Positions 17,322 through 29,171 of a stretch of 64,000 nucleotides of DNA are shown here, piece after piece. Source of the DNA: Ruegeria halocynthiae (lineage in GTDB: Bacteria; Pseudomonadota; Alphaproteobacteria; Rhodobacterales; Rhodobacteraceae). The stretch's first letter is position 1; each line of letters begins with the position of its first letter. The DNA lies in the NCBI RefSeq assembly GCF_900106805.1, contig NZ_FNNP01000005.1, positions 62,001-126,000 of the forward strand, in the 5' to 3' direction. The notes below the pieces were generated by a model. The model saw only the letters and a program-made list of their open reading frames with translations. It did no database searches and had not been told where the DNA came from. The position numbers and the translations under genes were made by a program.

Positions 17322-17579
17322 TTACTGTCCCCACTTCTCTTGCGCCCGGTTGCGGGCGGTGACGTCCAGTTGATTGGACCCTTTGGCATATCCCGTGGCC
17401 TCAGAGGTACGCACCAGTTTCATGTAAGCTAGAATGCCCATGACCAACCCGGCAAAGGCCAGAAACACCGCATTCACAAGCTGACCTTCGGTCAAATCGC
17501 TCGACGTCAGGGCGATATACCCAAAAGCCCAGAACCCGGCCCATGCGATCACGTTGATGATGGCGATAAGCTTGGTCAT
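17322..17579 (-). CDS. Small two-helix membrane protein within the Liv operon
   Basis: An 85-residue protein with two predicted membrane helices (about 4-25 and 35-55) and a polar, charged C-terminal tail (KLVRTSEATGYAKGSNQ). I do not recognise a family. It lies exactly between the two permease genes with three-base gaps on both sides, so it must be cotranscribed and probably cotranslated with them. It could be an accessory subunit of the importer; no catalytic motif is visible. Confidence 0.8.
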   Translation of the reverse strand: MTKLIAIINVIAWAGFWAFGYIALTSSDLTEGQLVNAVFLAFAGLVMGILAYMKLVRTSEATGYAKGSNQLDVTARNRAQEKWGQ

Positions 17580-17582
17580 GCC

Positions 17583-18569
17583 TTACACCCTCTCAATGAT
17601 CTTCTCCCCGAACAGACCCTGCGGTCGGAACACCAGGAAGATCAGCGCCAGCACATAGGCAAACCAGTTCTCAGTGGCACCGCCAACCAGCGGGCCGATG
17701 GCAAACTCGAACAGCTTTTCACCCACACCAATGATCAGCCCACCAACGATGGCCCCGGGGATCGAGGTAAACCCGCCGAGCATCAGTACCGGCAACGCCT
17801 TGAGCGCAATCAGCGACAGCGAGAACTGCACGCCCGATTTGGTGCCCCACATGATGCCTGCGACCAGAGCCACGAAACCGGCCACCGACCAGACCATGAC
17901 CCAGATGAAATTCAGCGAAATCCCAACCGACAGGGCGGCCTGGTGATCATCTGCCACGGCGCGCATCGCACGGCCTTGCTTGGTGTATTGGCTGAACGCG
18001 ACCAAGGCTGCGACCAGCAGCGCCGCAATGATCGTCGCCACGATATCCAGATTGTCGATAAAGAAGCCGTAGTCGAATATGTTGAACGTCGTCTCGTCGA
18101 GCCAAAGGTTGATGCCCTGCGGCAGACCCACATCCAGCTTCTTGATCTCGGATCCCCACATCAGGTCGGCCACGCCTTCAAGAAAATAGGCCAAACCGAT
18201 GGTTGCCATGAACAAGATGATCGGCTCTTGCCCGACCAGATGCCGCATGACAAAGCGCTGCACGCACCAGGCCAGCAGCACCATCACACCCATCGTCAGA
18301 ATAATCGCAAACAGGGCGGGTACGTTCCATCCGAAATAGTGAATATGGGTCCCGAAGGTCGCGTTGATCAGATGCGCAAACGGTACCTGTCCGTTCATTA
18401 TCCCAACCAGCGTCATCGCCGCGAACAGGGCCATAACCCCCTGTGCATAATTGAAAATCCCCGAAGCTTTGTAGATCAGTACAAAGCCCAGCGCGACCAA
18501 CGCATAGAGAACCCCGGCCATCAGGCCGTTGAGGATGACCTCCATCGCAAATACGAGTTGTTCAGGCAT
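17583..18569 (-). CDS. livH: Branched-chain-type ABC transporter permease (LivH)
   Basis: A 328-residue permease of the LivH class with about eight hydrophobic segments. Key segments are VILNGLMAGVLYALVALGFVLIYKASGIFNYAQG, the usual LivH N-terminus, and GRAMRAVADDHQAALSVGIS, the ATPase-coupling loop. The partner LivM lies downstream beyond the small membrane gene. It starts 29 bp after the livG-type gene. Confidence 0.93.
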   Translation of the reverse strand: MPEQLVFAMEVILNGLMAGVLYALVALGFVLIYKASGIFNYAQGVMALFAAMTLVGIMNGQVPFAHLINATFGTHIHYFGWNVPALFAIILTMGVMVLLAWCVQRFVMRHLVGQEPIILFMATIGLAYFLEGVADLMWGSEIKKLDVGLPQGINLWLDETTFNIFDYGFFIDNLDIVATIIAALLVAALVAFSQYTKQGRAMRAVADDHQAALSVGISLNFIWVMVWSVAGFVALVAGIMWGTKSGVQFSLSLIALKALPVLMLGGFTSIPGAIVGGLIIGVGEKLFEFAIGPLVGGATENWFAYVLALIFLVFRPQGLFGEKIIERV

Positions 18570-18598
18570 AGGTGCCTCCCCAAATTTCAGCCCGAGCG

Positions 18599-19429
18599 TC
18601 AGTCATGGCTGACCCCCAGATAGGCGTCGATGACTTCCTGATTGTTGCGCACCTCATCCGGCGTGCCGTCACCAATCTTCTTGCCGTAATCCATCACGAC
18701 CACACGATCGCTCAGGTCCATCACCACGCCCATGTCATGCTCGATCAGGGCGATGGTGGTGCCGAACTCGTCATTCACGTCGAGAATAAAGCGGCTCATG
18801 TCCTCTTTCTCTTCGACATTCATCCCGGCCATCGGCTCATCCAGCAGCAGCAGCTTGGGCTCTGCCGCCAGCGCACGGGCCAGTTCGACGCGTTTCTTCA
18901 AGCCGTAAGGCAGGCGGGATACAGGCGTCTTGCGGATGTGCTGAATCTCAAGGAAATCAATGATCTTCTCGACCGCCTCACGGTTCTCGGTCTCTTCGGC
19001 TTCAGCTTTGCCCTTCCAAAGCGCCTGCTGAAAAATGTTGGTCTTCATGTATCCCAGCCGTCCGGTCATAACGTTGTCCAACACGCTCATCCCCTCGAAC
19101 AGGGCGATATTCTGGAATGTCCGTGCAATCCCTTGCTGCGCCACCTCAAAAGGCCGCATTTGGGGGCGTTTCGAGCCGTGGAACCAGACCTCACCCTCTT
19201 GCGGGACATAAAACCCTGAGATTACGTTCAGCATCGAGGACTTGCCCGCGCCATTTGGCCCGATGATCGCCCGGATTTCACCTTCGCGAATGTCGAATGA
19301 GATATCCTTGATCGCCACCACACCGCCAAAACGCAGCGTGATGTTCTTCATCTCCATCACCACGCCGCCGATCTTGCGGCCGTCTTCGGTAACGTAACCT
19401 TCGGAATTATCCAGCATCAGCCACTCCAT
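18599..19429 (-). CDS. livG: Branched-chain-type ABC transporter ATP-binding protein (LivG)
   Basis: A 276-residue ABC ATPase with Walker A GPNGAGKSSML, a degenerate signature LPYGLKKRVELARAL and Walker B LLLLDEPMAGMN. The LPYG-type signature is usual for LivG. A C-terminal extension (KKIGDGTPDEVRNNQEVIDAYLG) is typical of the class. It lies 66 bp downstream of the acyl-CoA ligase gene; that gap holds a short perfect hairpin (19474-19479 with 19483-19488). Confidence 0.93.
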   Translation of the reverse strand: MEWLMLDNSEGYVTEDGRKIGGVVMEMKNITLRFGGVVAIKDISFDIREGEIRAIIGPNGAGKSSMLNVISGFYVPQEGEVWFHGSKRPQMRPFEVAQQGIARTFQNIALFEGMSVLDNVMTGRLGYMKTNIFQQALWKGKAEAEETENREAVEKIIDFLEIQHIRKTPVSRLPYGLKKRVELARALAAEPKLLLLDEPMAGMNVEEKEDMSRFILDVNDEFGTTIALIEHDMGVVMDLSDRVVVMDYGKKIGDGTPDEVRNNQEVIDAYLGVSHD

Positions 19430-19495
19430 GATTGGCGCACAAACGGGACGGCGGGCGGGGCGACGACCGCAGGTCGAGCGGCGCTCGAACGGCCC

Positions 19496-21469
19496 TCATT
19501 CCGCCGCCACCTTATGCTGAGCAACCGGCACAACCGGCGCATCCACGATCGCAAGCGTCGCAGAAATCGAACCCTTGCGCCCATCCTCATAGGTCACTTC
19601 GGTCGTGGTTGAGACACTCGGTGATCCGTCATAAAGCGCCGCGATAATGTCGCTGAACTTCTCCTCGACAAACCCACGCCGCACTTTGCGGGTTCGGGTC
19701 ATTTCGCCATCATCGGCATCCAGCTCTTTGTGCAAAACAACAAAGCGATGCACCTGACACCCCGATAGCATCTCATCGGCGGCAACTGATTTGTTCACCG
19801 CTTCCACATGGGCCTTGATCGTCTCTAACACACGTGGATTGGCGGTCAGCTCCTGATAGGATGCATAAGCCACATTGTTTCGTTCGGCCCAATTCCCTAC
19901 TGCCGTCAGGTCAATATTGATGAAAGCGACACAGCGGTCCTTGCCATTGCCGAACAGCACGACCTCAAGGATATCGGGATAGAATTTCAGTTTGTTCTCG
20001 ACATATTTCGGCGCGAACATCGACCCGTCGGCCATTTTGCCGACGTCCTTGGCGCGGTCAATAATCCGCAAATGACCCGAGTTCTCTTCGATGAACCCGG
20101 CGTCGCCCGTCGCGACCCAACCCTCGGCATCCTTGGTCGAGGCCGTCGAATCCGGGTTGTTGTAATACTCGACGAACACCCCGGGCGAACGATAGTAAAT
20201 CTCGCCTTTATCGTCGATTTTCAGTTCAACATCCGGCGCAGGGACGCCAACGGTATCGGCACGCACTTCGCCATCGGGTTGGACAGTGATGAAAACCGTC
20301 GCCTCGGTCTGACCGTAAAGTTGCTTCAGATTGATGCCCAACGAACGATAGAAATCGAAAATCTCAGGCCCGATCGCCTCACCGGCCGTATAACCGACAC
20401 GGAAGCGGCCATAGCCCAGAGTGTCCTTGAGCGGCCCATAGACCAGAAGATTGCCCAGTGCGTATTTCAACTTGTCGCCGAAACCCACGGGCTTGCCGTC
20501 CAGCAGCAGGCCACCAACTTTTTTGGCGTGCGCCATGAAGTGGTGGAACATGCGCTGCTTCAGCTTGCCCGCATCCTCCATCCGGATCATGACATTGGTC
20601 AGCTGTGTCTCGAACACGCGCGGCGGGGCAAAGAAATAGGTCGGTCCGATCTCGCGCAGGTCGGTCATCATCGTGTCGGCGCTTTCGGGACAATTCACGC
20701 AGAAGCCGCACCAATAAGCCTGACCGATGGAAAAGATGAAATCCCCTACCCACGCCATCGGCAGGTAGGACAAGATATCCTCATTCCTGTTCAGATGGTC
20801 AAAGTCAGCCGAGTTCTTGGCACTTTCAATGACATTGCGGTTCGACAGTACAACGCCCTTGGGTTTGCCCGTGGTGCCCGAAGTATAAAGCATCACACAG
20901 GTGTCGTCGTAAGTGATCTCGGAAATACGCTTGTCGAGCTCAGCATCAAACCGTGCATGGCCGGCGCGGCCCTCGGCCTTGATGTCGTCCAGAGCATTCA
21001 TCTGCGAGTGGTCATACTTTCGCATCCCGCGCTTGTCTGTGTACAGGATGTGCTTGATCTGATGCACGTTTTCCTGAATCTCGATGACCTTATCGACCTG
21101 CTCCTGATCACCGCAGACAACATATTTCGCGCCGCAATGCTCCATCACATAGGTCATCTCTTCGGCAACCGCGTCTTGATAGAGCGGCACCGGCACCGCA
21201 CCCGCCATCTGCGCTGCGACCATCGACCAGTAATGCGCCGGACGATTGCGCCCGATTACCGCAATATGATCGCCCTTCTCAACGCCCAACTCCAGAAACC
21301 CAAGCGCAATAGCGCGGATTTCCTTGGCGGCTTCCGCCCAGGTCCAGCATTGCCAGATCCCGAATTCCTTTTCCCGATAGGCCGGGGCATCCCCGAACTG
21401 GGTCACATTGCGGTGTAGCAGCGCCGGAAGGGAATCCATCCCTTCAGCGCCCAACTGCGTTTGAGCCAA
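19496..21469 (-). CDS. AMP-dependent long-chain acyl-CoA synthetase-like ligase
   Basis: A large adenylate-forming ligase of 657 residues. It has the P-loop MLYTSGTTGKPKGVVLSN, the A5-type segment LYGQTEATVFI and the A8 hinge ATGDAGFIEENSGHLRIIDRAKD, as in long-chain fatty acid-CoA ligases of the FadD15/ACSBG type. The start is taken as TTG 21469, nine bases after GGGAGGAG at 21478-21484; an ATG at 21487 lies on top of that site and an ATG at 21421 has no good site. It heads the Liv operon. Together with the PaaK-like enzyme it suggests that the imported molecule is activated to a CoA thioester. The substrate is unknown. Confidence 0.88.
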   Translation of the reverse strand: MAQTQLGAEGMDSLPALLHRNVTQFGDAPAYREKEFGIWQCWTWAEAAKEIRAIALGFLELGVEKGDHIAVIGRNRPAHYWSMVAAQMAGAVPVPLYQDAVAEEMTYVMEHCGAKYVVCGDQEQVDKVIEIQENVHQIKHILYTDKRGMRKYDHSQMNALDDIKAEGRAGHARFDAELDKRISEITYDDTCVMLYTSGTTGKPKGVVLSNRNVIESAKNSADFDHLNRNEDILSYLPMAWVGDFIFSIGQAYWCGFCVNCPESADTMMTDLREIGPTYFFAPPRVFETQLTNVMIRMEDAGKLKQRMFHHFMAHAKKVGGLLLDGKPVGFGDKLKYALGNLLVYGPLKDTLGYGRFRVGYTAGEAIGPEIFDFYRSLGINLKQLYGQTEATVFITVQPDGEVRADTVGVPAPDVELKIDDKGEIYYRSPGVFVEYYNNPDSTASTKDAEGWVATGDAGFIEENSGHLRIIDRAKDVGKMADGSMFAPKYVENKLKFYPDILEVVLFGNGKDRCVAFINIDLTAVGNWAERNNVAYASYQELTANPRVLETIKAHVEAVNKSVAADEMLSGCQVHRFVVLHKELDADDGEMTRTRKVRRGFVEEKFSDIIAALYDGSPSVSTTTEVTYEDGRKGSISATLAIVDAPVVPVAQHKVAAE

Positions 21470-21605
21470 TCTTTCTCTCCTCCCCATCCGACCCCTCCCC
21501 GGGCCGGAACGACAGACGGGTAACGCGCCCCGGATGCCGATGTCCCGATAAGGGACGTGGGAAAGATCAACGTCAACTTTTTCCTGATGTTTTCTCAATT
21601 CTTAC

Positions 21606-21663
21606 GAATTGTAACAGGCAGCTATGACCGAAGCCGATTCATAGAATTGTAACCGTAGCTGCC
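21606..21663. promoter_or_regulatory. Repeats in the divergent promoter region (acyl-CoA ligase / hydroxylase)
   Basis: In the 285-bp gap between the TTG of the ligase and the hydroxylase ATG, GAATTGTAAC occurs twice in direct orientation (21606-21615 and 21644-21653, 38 bp apart). GGCAGCT (21617-21623) is inverted as AGCTGCC (21657-21663). The spacing of near four helical turns suits a regulator binding two sites. The regulator is unknown. Confidence 0.4.
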
Positions 21664-21754
21664 ACAGTCAGAAGTCACGACCTAAGGCGCCATATTTCCG
21701 CCGGTTTTATGTGCGACCGAACATATGTGGTGAACTTCGTGCAGGTACGGCGCA

Positions 21755-22696
21755 ATGGATCTGTCAGAATTAACTCAGATAGCCGTATCCAAGCTCTCGG
21801 GTATTACGGATAACGCAAACCTGCGACATTTCTGGGTGTATGTCCTATGCGGTATGACCATAGCGATCGTCGCCCATCGGATAGGTGGCGATGACCGAAG
21901 ATTTCATTCAGTTTTCTTCAGGAAAGAGGTCTGGGGGTCTCGCTCGGCGTTCATTGATTACGTCATCCTCCTGATCAATCCGATCATCTTTGTGTTTGCC
22001 CTCGACTGGATCGTCAACACACTTTGGAAACTGACCCCTGTAATCGCTGATGGTATCAGATCTTTGGGTGCAGACCTTCAAAGCGAAGGTGGCTCGGTCT
22101 GGGTCGCTGTCGCGCTGACAGTTACGCTGTATATCGTGAATGATTTCATGCGTTGGTGGATGCACTACCTGCAGCATAAGGTTCCGTTTCTGTGGGAATT
22201 CCACAAGATACATCACTCGGCAGAACACCTGAACTTTGCAACAGCCGAGCGGCACCACCCGTTCGATGCCGTTTTCTACGGGTTTGGTGCGGTAGGTGCG
22301 GCGGCAATTGTGAATGGTGTCTTCATAGGCCTGTTTGGTGATCACCTGACCGCCTATCAGATCGGCGGCGCGAATGTCATATTCTTTGGGTCCAACCTGA
22401 TCGGCGGTGTTTTACGCCACAGCCCCATCTGGGTCAGCTACGGTCCGCGTATCGAGAATTGGCTGATTTCACCGGCCATGCACCAGATTCATCATTCGAG
22501 CGACCCCAAACATTGGGACAAGAACATGGGGGGCGGACTGGCCGTTTGGGATCGGATGGGCGGGACGCTCTATGTTCCCCAAGGCCGGGAAGAATTGCAA
22601 TTTGGCATCGGGCCGGAAACCGAGGACTATCGGACACTTTTCGGCGTGTATGTCGAACCGTTGATAAAGGCAGCTCGGATTTTTCAGCGTAGTTGA
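21755..22696 (+). CDS. Sterol desaturase / fatty acid hydroxylase superfamily membrane di-iron enzyme
   Basis: A 313-residue integral membrane oxygenase with several hydrophobic segments and the eight-histidine clusters of the family: HYLQH, EFHKIHHSAEHLN, ERHHPFD and the distal AMHQIHHSS. These hold two irons that hydroxylate or desaturate a lipid. The substrate is not predictable; relatives modify ornithine lipids, carotenoids, sterol-like lipids or fatty acids. It is monocistronic and divergent from the acyl-CoA ligase, though a functional tie to that operon is not shown. Confidence 0.88.
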   Translation: MDLSELTQIAVSKLSGITDNANLRHFWVYVLCGMTIAIVAHRIGGDDRRFHSVFFRKEVWGSRSAFIDYVILLINPIIFVFALDWIVNTLWKLTPVIADGIRSLGADLQSEGGSVWVAVALTVTLYIVNDFMRWWMHYLQHKVPFLWEFHKIHHSAEHLNFATAERHHPFDAVFYGFGAVGAAAIVNGVFIGLFGDHLTAYQIGGANVIFFGSNLIGGVLRHSPIWVSYGPRIENWLISPAMHQIHHSSDPKHWDKNMGGGLAVWDRMGGTLYVPQGREELQFGIGPETEDYRTLFGVYVEPLIKAARIFQRS

Positions 22697-22754
22697 GAAC
22701 ATTGGTAAGCCGAAACCCCTTAATCTCTCTGAAACAGCGGCTCCAATCCTGCGC

Positions 22755-23153
22755 CTATAGCCAATCTCGTAAAATTGGAATCAGCGGAACATCAGCCGCA
22801 GGCATGGGGTAGTTGCGCAGGTCATTCGCACGCACCCACTTTAGCGCCTGCCCTTCATTTGATTGCGGGTTTCCTTCCCATTTCCGACAGGCGAACAACG
22901 GCATCAGCAGGTGGAATTCGTCATAGCTGTGGCTGGCGAAGGTCAAGGGCGCAAGGCACGAGGCCCAGGTGCCTATACCCAGTTCCTCATGCAATTCGCG
23001 GATCAACGCGGCCTCGGGGGTTTCGCCGGGTTCGATCTTGCCGCCGGGGAATTCCCAGAGACCGGCCATGGATTTACCCTCGGGACGTTGCGCCAAAAGG
23101 ACGCGACCCTCGATATCGATCAGGGCGACCGCAGAAACCAGAACTGTTTTCAC
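22755..23153 (-). CDS. mutT: 8-oxo-dGTP diphosphatase MutT (NUDIX)
   Basis: A 132-residue NUDIX hydrolase that removes oxidised dGTP from the nucleotide pool. The NUDIX box GGKIEPGETPEAALIRELHEELGI is complete (Gx5Ex7REUxEExGU) at about residues 37-59, and the short length fits MutT. The start overlaps the argJ stop by four bases, so it is translationally coupled to argJ, an arrangement common in this bacterial group. Confidence 0.93.
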   Translation of the reverse strand: MKTVLVSAVALIDIEGRVLLAQRPEGKSMAGLWEFPGGKIEPGETPEAALIRELHEELGIGTWASCLAPLTFASHSYDEFHLLMPLFACRKWEGNPQSNEGQALKWVRANDLRNYPMPAADVPLIPILRDWL

Positions 23154-24376
23154 GAGCGATAATCCGCATTGATCTCGATATAGCCGTGGGTCAGGTCGCA
23201 GGTCCAGACGGTGGATTTTCCCTCGCCCAGGCCGAGATCGACCGCGATCACCAGGTCCTGGCCTTTCATATAAGCGGCGGCATCTTCTTCGCGGTAGTCC
23301 GGGCTGACCCAGCCTTTTTCGGCCACAAGGATATCCCCGAAGGAGATACTGAGAAGGTCGCGATCCGCAGCGGCGCCGGATTTGCCTATGGCCATGACGA
23401 CACGGCCCCAGTTCGGATCCTCGCCAGCTATGGCGGTTTTGACCAGAGGGGAATTGGCGATCGCCAGCCCATGAGTCTTGGCATCGGCGTCTGTGGTCGC
23501 TCCGGTCACACGAATTTCTACGAATTTCGTGGCCCCTTCACCGTCGCGCACCACTTGCTGCGCGAGGTCCAGCATGACTCCTTCCAGCACCTCAGCAAAG
23601 GCTGCGTTACCCGTGGCATCGACGCCCGAGGCCCCAGTTGCGCACAGCAACAGACTGTCCGAGGTCGAAGTGTCGCTGTCCACAGTGATGCAATTGAAGG
23701 TCCTGTCCGTTTGCGCGCTTAACATCGCCTGCAAGGCAGATTGCTCGACCCGCGCGTCGGTGAAGATGTAAACCAACATGGTCGCCATATCAGGCGCGAC
23801 CATGCCGGAACCTTTCGCAATCCCTGCAATAGAGACTGTATTGCCATCAATTTCGACCTGTGCAGATGCCCCTTTCGGGAAGGTATCCGTGGTCATGATC
23901 GCCCGCGCCGCCTCTTCGACGGCGTGGCGGCTAAGGCCGGATTTCAGCGCCTCTAGCTGCGTCACAATGCGCTCATGAGGCAACGGTTCACCGATCACCC
24001 CGGTGGAAGACGTAAAGACACGCTCGACCCGGACGCCGGTCGCTTTAGCGACGGCTTGAGTCACCTCGGCCACCGAAGTCTGACCATGGTGGCCGGTGAA
24101 AGCATTTGCGTTGCCCGAGTTCACAAGGATCGCCGCTGGCCCGTCTGAAGACCCGCCAATCTTGTCCTGACAGTCCAGAACAGGGGCAGCGCGCGTGGCC
24201 GAACGGGTAAACACCCCGGCGACCGAGGTGCCGGGGTCCATAACGGCCAACATGACATCTGTACGCCCCTGATAACGCACGCCTGCCTCGACAGTGGCAA
24301 AGCGCACGCCGTCAATCGCCGGCAATTCGGGGAAGGCCGCAGGGGCCAGTGGGGATACCTTGGTAATCGTGGCCAC
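23150..24376 (-). CDS. argJ: Bifunctional ornithine acetyltransferase / N-acetylglutamate synthase
   Basis: A 408-residue enzyme of arginine biosynthesis that transfers the acetyl group of N-acetylornithine to glutamate. It is made as a precursor that self-cleaves; the site is Ala198|Thr199 in KGSGMVAPDMATML, leaving Thr199 as the nucleophile of the beta subunit. Length and the C-terminal HGYIEINADYRS are standard. It begins five bases after the parvulin gene and overlaps mutT. Whether it is mono- or bifunctional cannot be settled by sight. Confidence 0.96.
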   Translation of the reverse strand: MATITKVSPLAPAAFPELPAIDGVRFATVEAGVRYQGRTDVMLAVMDPGTSVAGVFTRSATRAAPVLDCQDKIGGSSDGPAAILVNSGNANAFTGHHGQTSVAEVTQAVAKATGVRVERVFTSSTGVIGEPLPHERIVTQLEALKSGLSRHAVEEAARAIMTTDTFPKGASAQVEIDGNTVSIAGIAKGSGMVAPDMATMLVYIFTDARVEQSALQAMLSAQTDRTFNCITVDSDTSTSDSLLLCATGASGVDATGNAAFAEVLEGVMLDLAQQVVRDGEGATKFVEIRVTGATTDADAKTHGLAIANSPLVKTAIAGEDPNWGRVVMAIGKSGAAADRDLLSISFGDILVAEKGWVSPDYREEDAAAYMKGQDLVIAVDLGLGEGKSTVWTCDLTHGYIEINADYRS

Positions 24377-24381
24377 GGGGC

Positions 24382-25230
24382 TTACTCCTGCAGCAGCTCG
24401 ATCTGGCGCATGATCTCGGGGCCAGCCCCTTCGAGCGCGGGTCGTTCGATCGTTGCCTGCTGTGTCAGCTCGTCAACCTTGGCCTGAATCGCCTCCTGCC
24501 GAATGGTCTGGGCCAGTTCTTCGCGCACCGCCTCAAGCTCGGGCGCTTGTGATTTGCGTTTGTCGTTCAGCGTGACCAAGTGCCAGCCAAATTGCGTCTG
24601 CACCGGGTCCGAAACGCTGCCTTTTTCCAGCGCCACAACCGCATTTTCAAATTCGGGTACCATCTGACCCTTGCCGAACCAACCCAGTGCGCCACCGTTG
24701 GGACCGGAAGGGCCGGTTGATTTCTCTTTCGCCAGTTCGGCAAAATCCGCGCCTTCGTCCAGTTGAGTCTTGATGGCTTTAGCCTCATCTTCGCTTTCGA
24801 CCAAAATATGGCTGGCGTTGAATTCGTCCTCACCTTCGAACTCAGCAAATTGCGAGTCATAGGCGGCCTGTACGGCCTCATCCGTGACAGCTGCTGCTGT
24901 AAGCGCCTCGACGGTCTGCACGGCACGCAGGGATCGGGTTTCGTTTTCCAGCCGCAGTGCATTCAGCGTGTTCAATTTGTCTTGTTCAAGGCTCAACAGG
25001 TGCTGCTGGACCAATTGCTCGAGGATAAAGTCATAAAGCACATCGTCCTCAAGCTGCTGATATTGCGCAGGCAGAGCTGATGCGGTGGCGATGACGTGAC
25101 CCAATGTGATCTCATCGCCATTAACCCGCGCCACAACAGTCGAGGCGTCGGGCTTGGTTTCGGCGGCCAGTGGCAAGGCCAGCACGGCAGTCAGGGCCAG
25201 CGATGGCAAAAAAGTGAGGCCTTTGGGCAT
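24382..25230 (-). CDS. Periplasmic parvulin-type peptidyl-prolyl isomerase
   Basis: A 282-residue secreted foldase. A signal peptide covers about residues 1-22 (ends in LALPLAAE), a helical SurA/PrsA-like N-terminal region follows, and the parvulin domain runs from about 137 to 235 (ASHILV, GALGWFGKGQMVPEFENAV, QTQFGWHLV). It probably assists outer-membrane or periplasmic protein folding. It is divergent from secA over 176 bp, and heads a parvulin-argJ-mutT transcript. Confidence 0.92.
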   Translation of the reverse strand: MPKGLTFLPSLALTAVLALPLAAETKPDASTVVARVNGDEITLGHVIATASALPAQYQQLEDDVLYDFILEQLVQQHLLSLEQDKLNTLNALRLENETRSLRAVQTVEALTAAAVTDEAVQAAYDSQFAEFEGEDEFNASHILVESEDEAKAIKTQLDEGADFAELAKEKSTGPSGPNGGALGWFGKGQMVPEFENAVVALEKGSVSDPVQTQFGWHLVTLNDKRKSQAPELEAVREELAQTIRQEAIQAKVDELTQQATIERPALEGAGPEIMRQIELLQE

Positions 25231-25406
25231 GGAATCATCCTATTTCTTTGCCACAACGGGGCGTGGCGTTGACACTTCAGAACCTGCCGCTTACATCGCT
25301 TTGAAGCCTTGGACAGGGCCACCTTTCACCCCCCGTATCTATGGGTTGCGCGCAAGGTGGGCAAGACTGTCGCAACCACGAAAAGAACAGATCCGCTGGA
25401 GTGAAC

Positions 25407-28124
<2,718 letters not shown>

Positions 28125-28156
28125 CGTCACCCGATTACGGACACAATGAGTCCGCC

Positions 28157-28179
28157 TCACGGCCACATATTGGCCGTGA
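28157..28179 (+). terminator. Hairpin after secA, possible terminator
   Basis: A perfect 9-bp stem (28157-28165 with 28171-28179) around CATAT, 33 bases past the secA stop. No T tract follows, so it may act as an mRNA 3'-end stabiliser or a factor-dependent stop rather than an intrinsic terminator. Confidence 0.5.
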
Positions 28180-28224
28180 TTCAACATCAGATTGCGACTC
28201 GCTCCTTCAACTGGGGAGGGTGTC

Positions 28225-29145
28225 TTGTTTGTAATTAAGAACTACGTGACCACGGGTGGAACCGTTGCCTGTGCCCTGGCCATCGGGTATCTGATGCAAA
28301 GCGGATCGGCGCAACAACGCGGCGCTGAACCGGGCGCTAAACGCGTGGCTTCGATCTCGGAACAGGAGACCGGCCTAGCCGGACTCGAAAGCGTTGTTCT
28401 GACCTCTTCCTCCCCAACGGAAGCGCGCAATGAAATCTTGCCCGAACCCTCGGCCCCGACCCCAGAACAAAGCCATTTGCCGTCTAATTGTGATCTGAGC
28501 GCGCGCGCTCTGGCAGTGCCCGACGCCCAAGTCCGGCTGCGGGTCAAAGCCCCTTGCAACCCGGACGAAACCATCGAGATTCATCACAACGGGCTGGTTT
28601 TCAGCACCAAGACCGATGCGCTTGGCGGCTTGAACCTGACTGTCCCAGCGCTGTCCGAATACGCCATTTTCCTGATCTCGTTGCCGGACGAAAAAGGCAC
28701 GGTTGCGACAACCCACGTACCCGAAATCAACAGCTTCAACCGGATTGCGCTACAATGGCAGGGTGAGACCGACCTGCAGCTTCATGCGCTGGAATTCGGC
28801 GCCGGCTATGGAGAAGAAGGCCATGTATGGTCTGGGTCCGACACCAGCGGAGCAGGTTCGGTGATACATTTGGGTCAGGGCGGTTCGGACGCCGCCCGCA
28901 AAATCGAGGTCTATTCCTTCCCGATTCAGTCTGCGACAGAGGCGGGAACGATCGAATTGTCGGTAGAAACCGAAGTCACCAAGTCAAATTGCGGCAAGGC
29001 TTTGAACGTGCAATCGCTGGAATGGCGCGCCGATCAGCGCCTTCGCTCGCGCGATCTGTCGCTGGACATGCCCGGCTGCGAGGTCGTGGGTGATTTTCTG
29101 GTGTTGAATAATCTGTTCTCAGACCTGACAATCGCCGCCAAATAG
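28225..29145 (+). CDS. Membrane-anchored periplasmic protein of unknown function
   Basis: A 306-residue protein with one N-terminal hydrophobic segment (about 8-25) that anchors or exports it, a Pro/Ser-rich linker near 50-85 and a beta-rich domain starting at SNCDLSARALAVPDAQVRLRV that contains four or more cysteines. Related Roseobacter proteins beside secA are sometimes labelled translocase, but no translocase motif is visible. The start is TTG 28225 after GGGGAGGG; no ATG gives a better site. It precedes the phosphate-binding/OmpA gene by 26 bp, so the two probably form an operon. Confidence 0.75.
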   Translation: MFVIKNYVTTGGTVACALAIGYLMQSGSAQQRGAEPGAKRVASISEQETGLAGLESVVLTSSSPTEARNEILPEPSAPTPEQSHLPSNCDLSARALAVPDAQVRLRVKAPCNPDETIEIHHNGLVFSTKTDALGGLNLTVPALSEYAIFLISLPDEKGTVATTHVPEINSFNRIALQWQGETDLQLHALEFGAGYGEEGHVWSGSDTSGAGSVIHLGQGGSDAARKIEVYSFPIQSATEAGTIELSVETEVTKSNCGKALNVQSLEWRADQRLRSRDLSLDMPGCEVVGDFLVLNNLFSDLTIAAK

Positions 29146-29171
29146 GCAGCAGGCAGGTCTACGGTCTTCTT

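Noticed and set aside
20072..21418. Open frame of 448 codons opposite the acyl-CoA ligase
   Set aside because: It mirrors the ligase frame and has no protein-family features; high-GC codon bias opens antisense frames.
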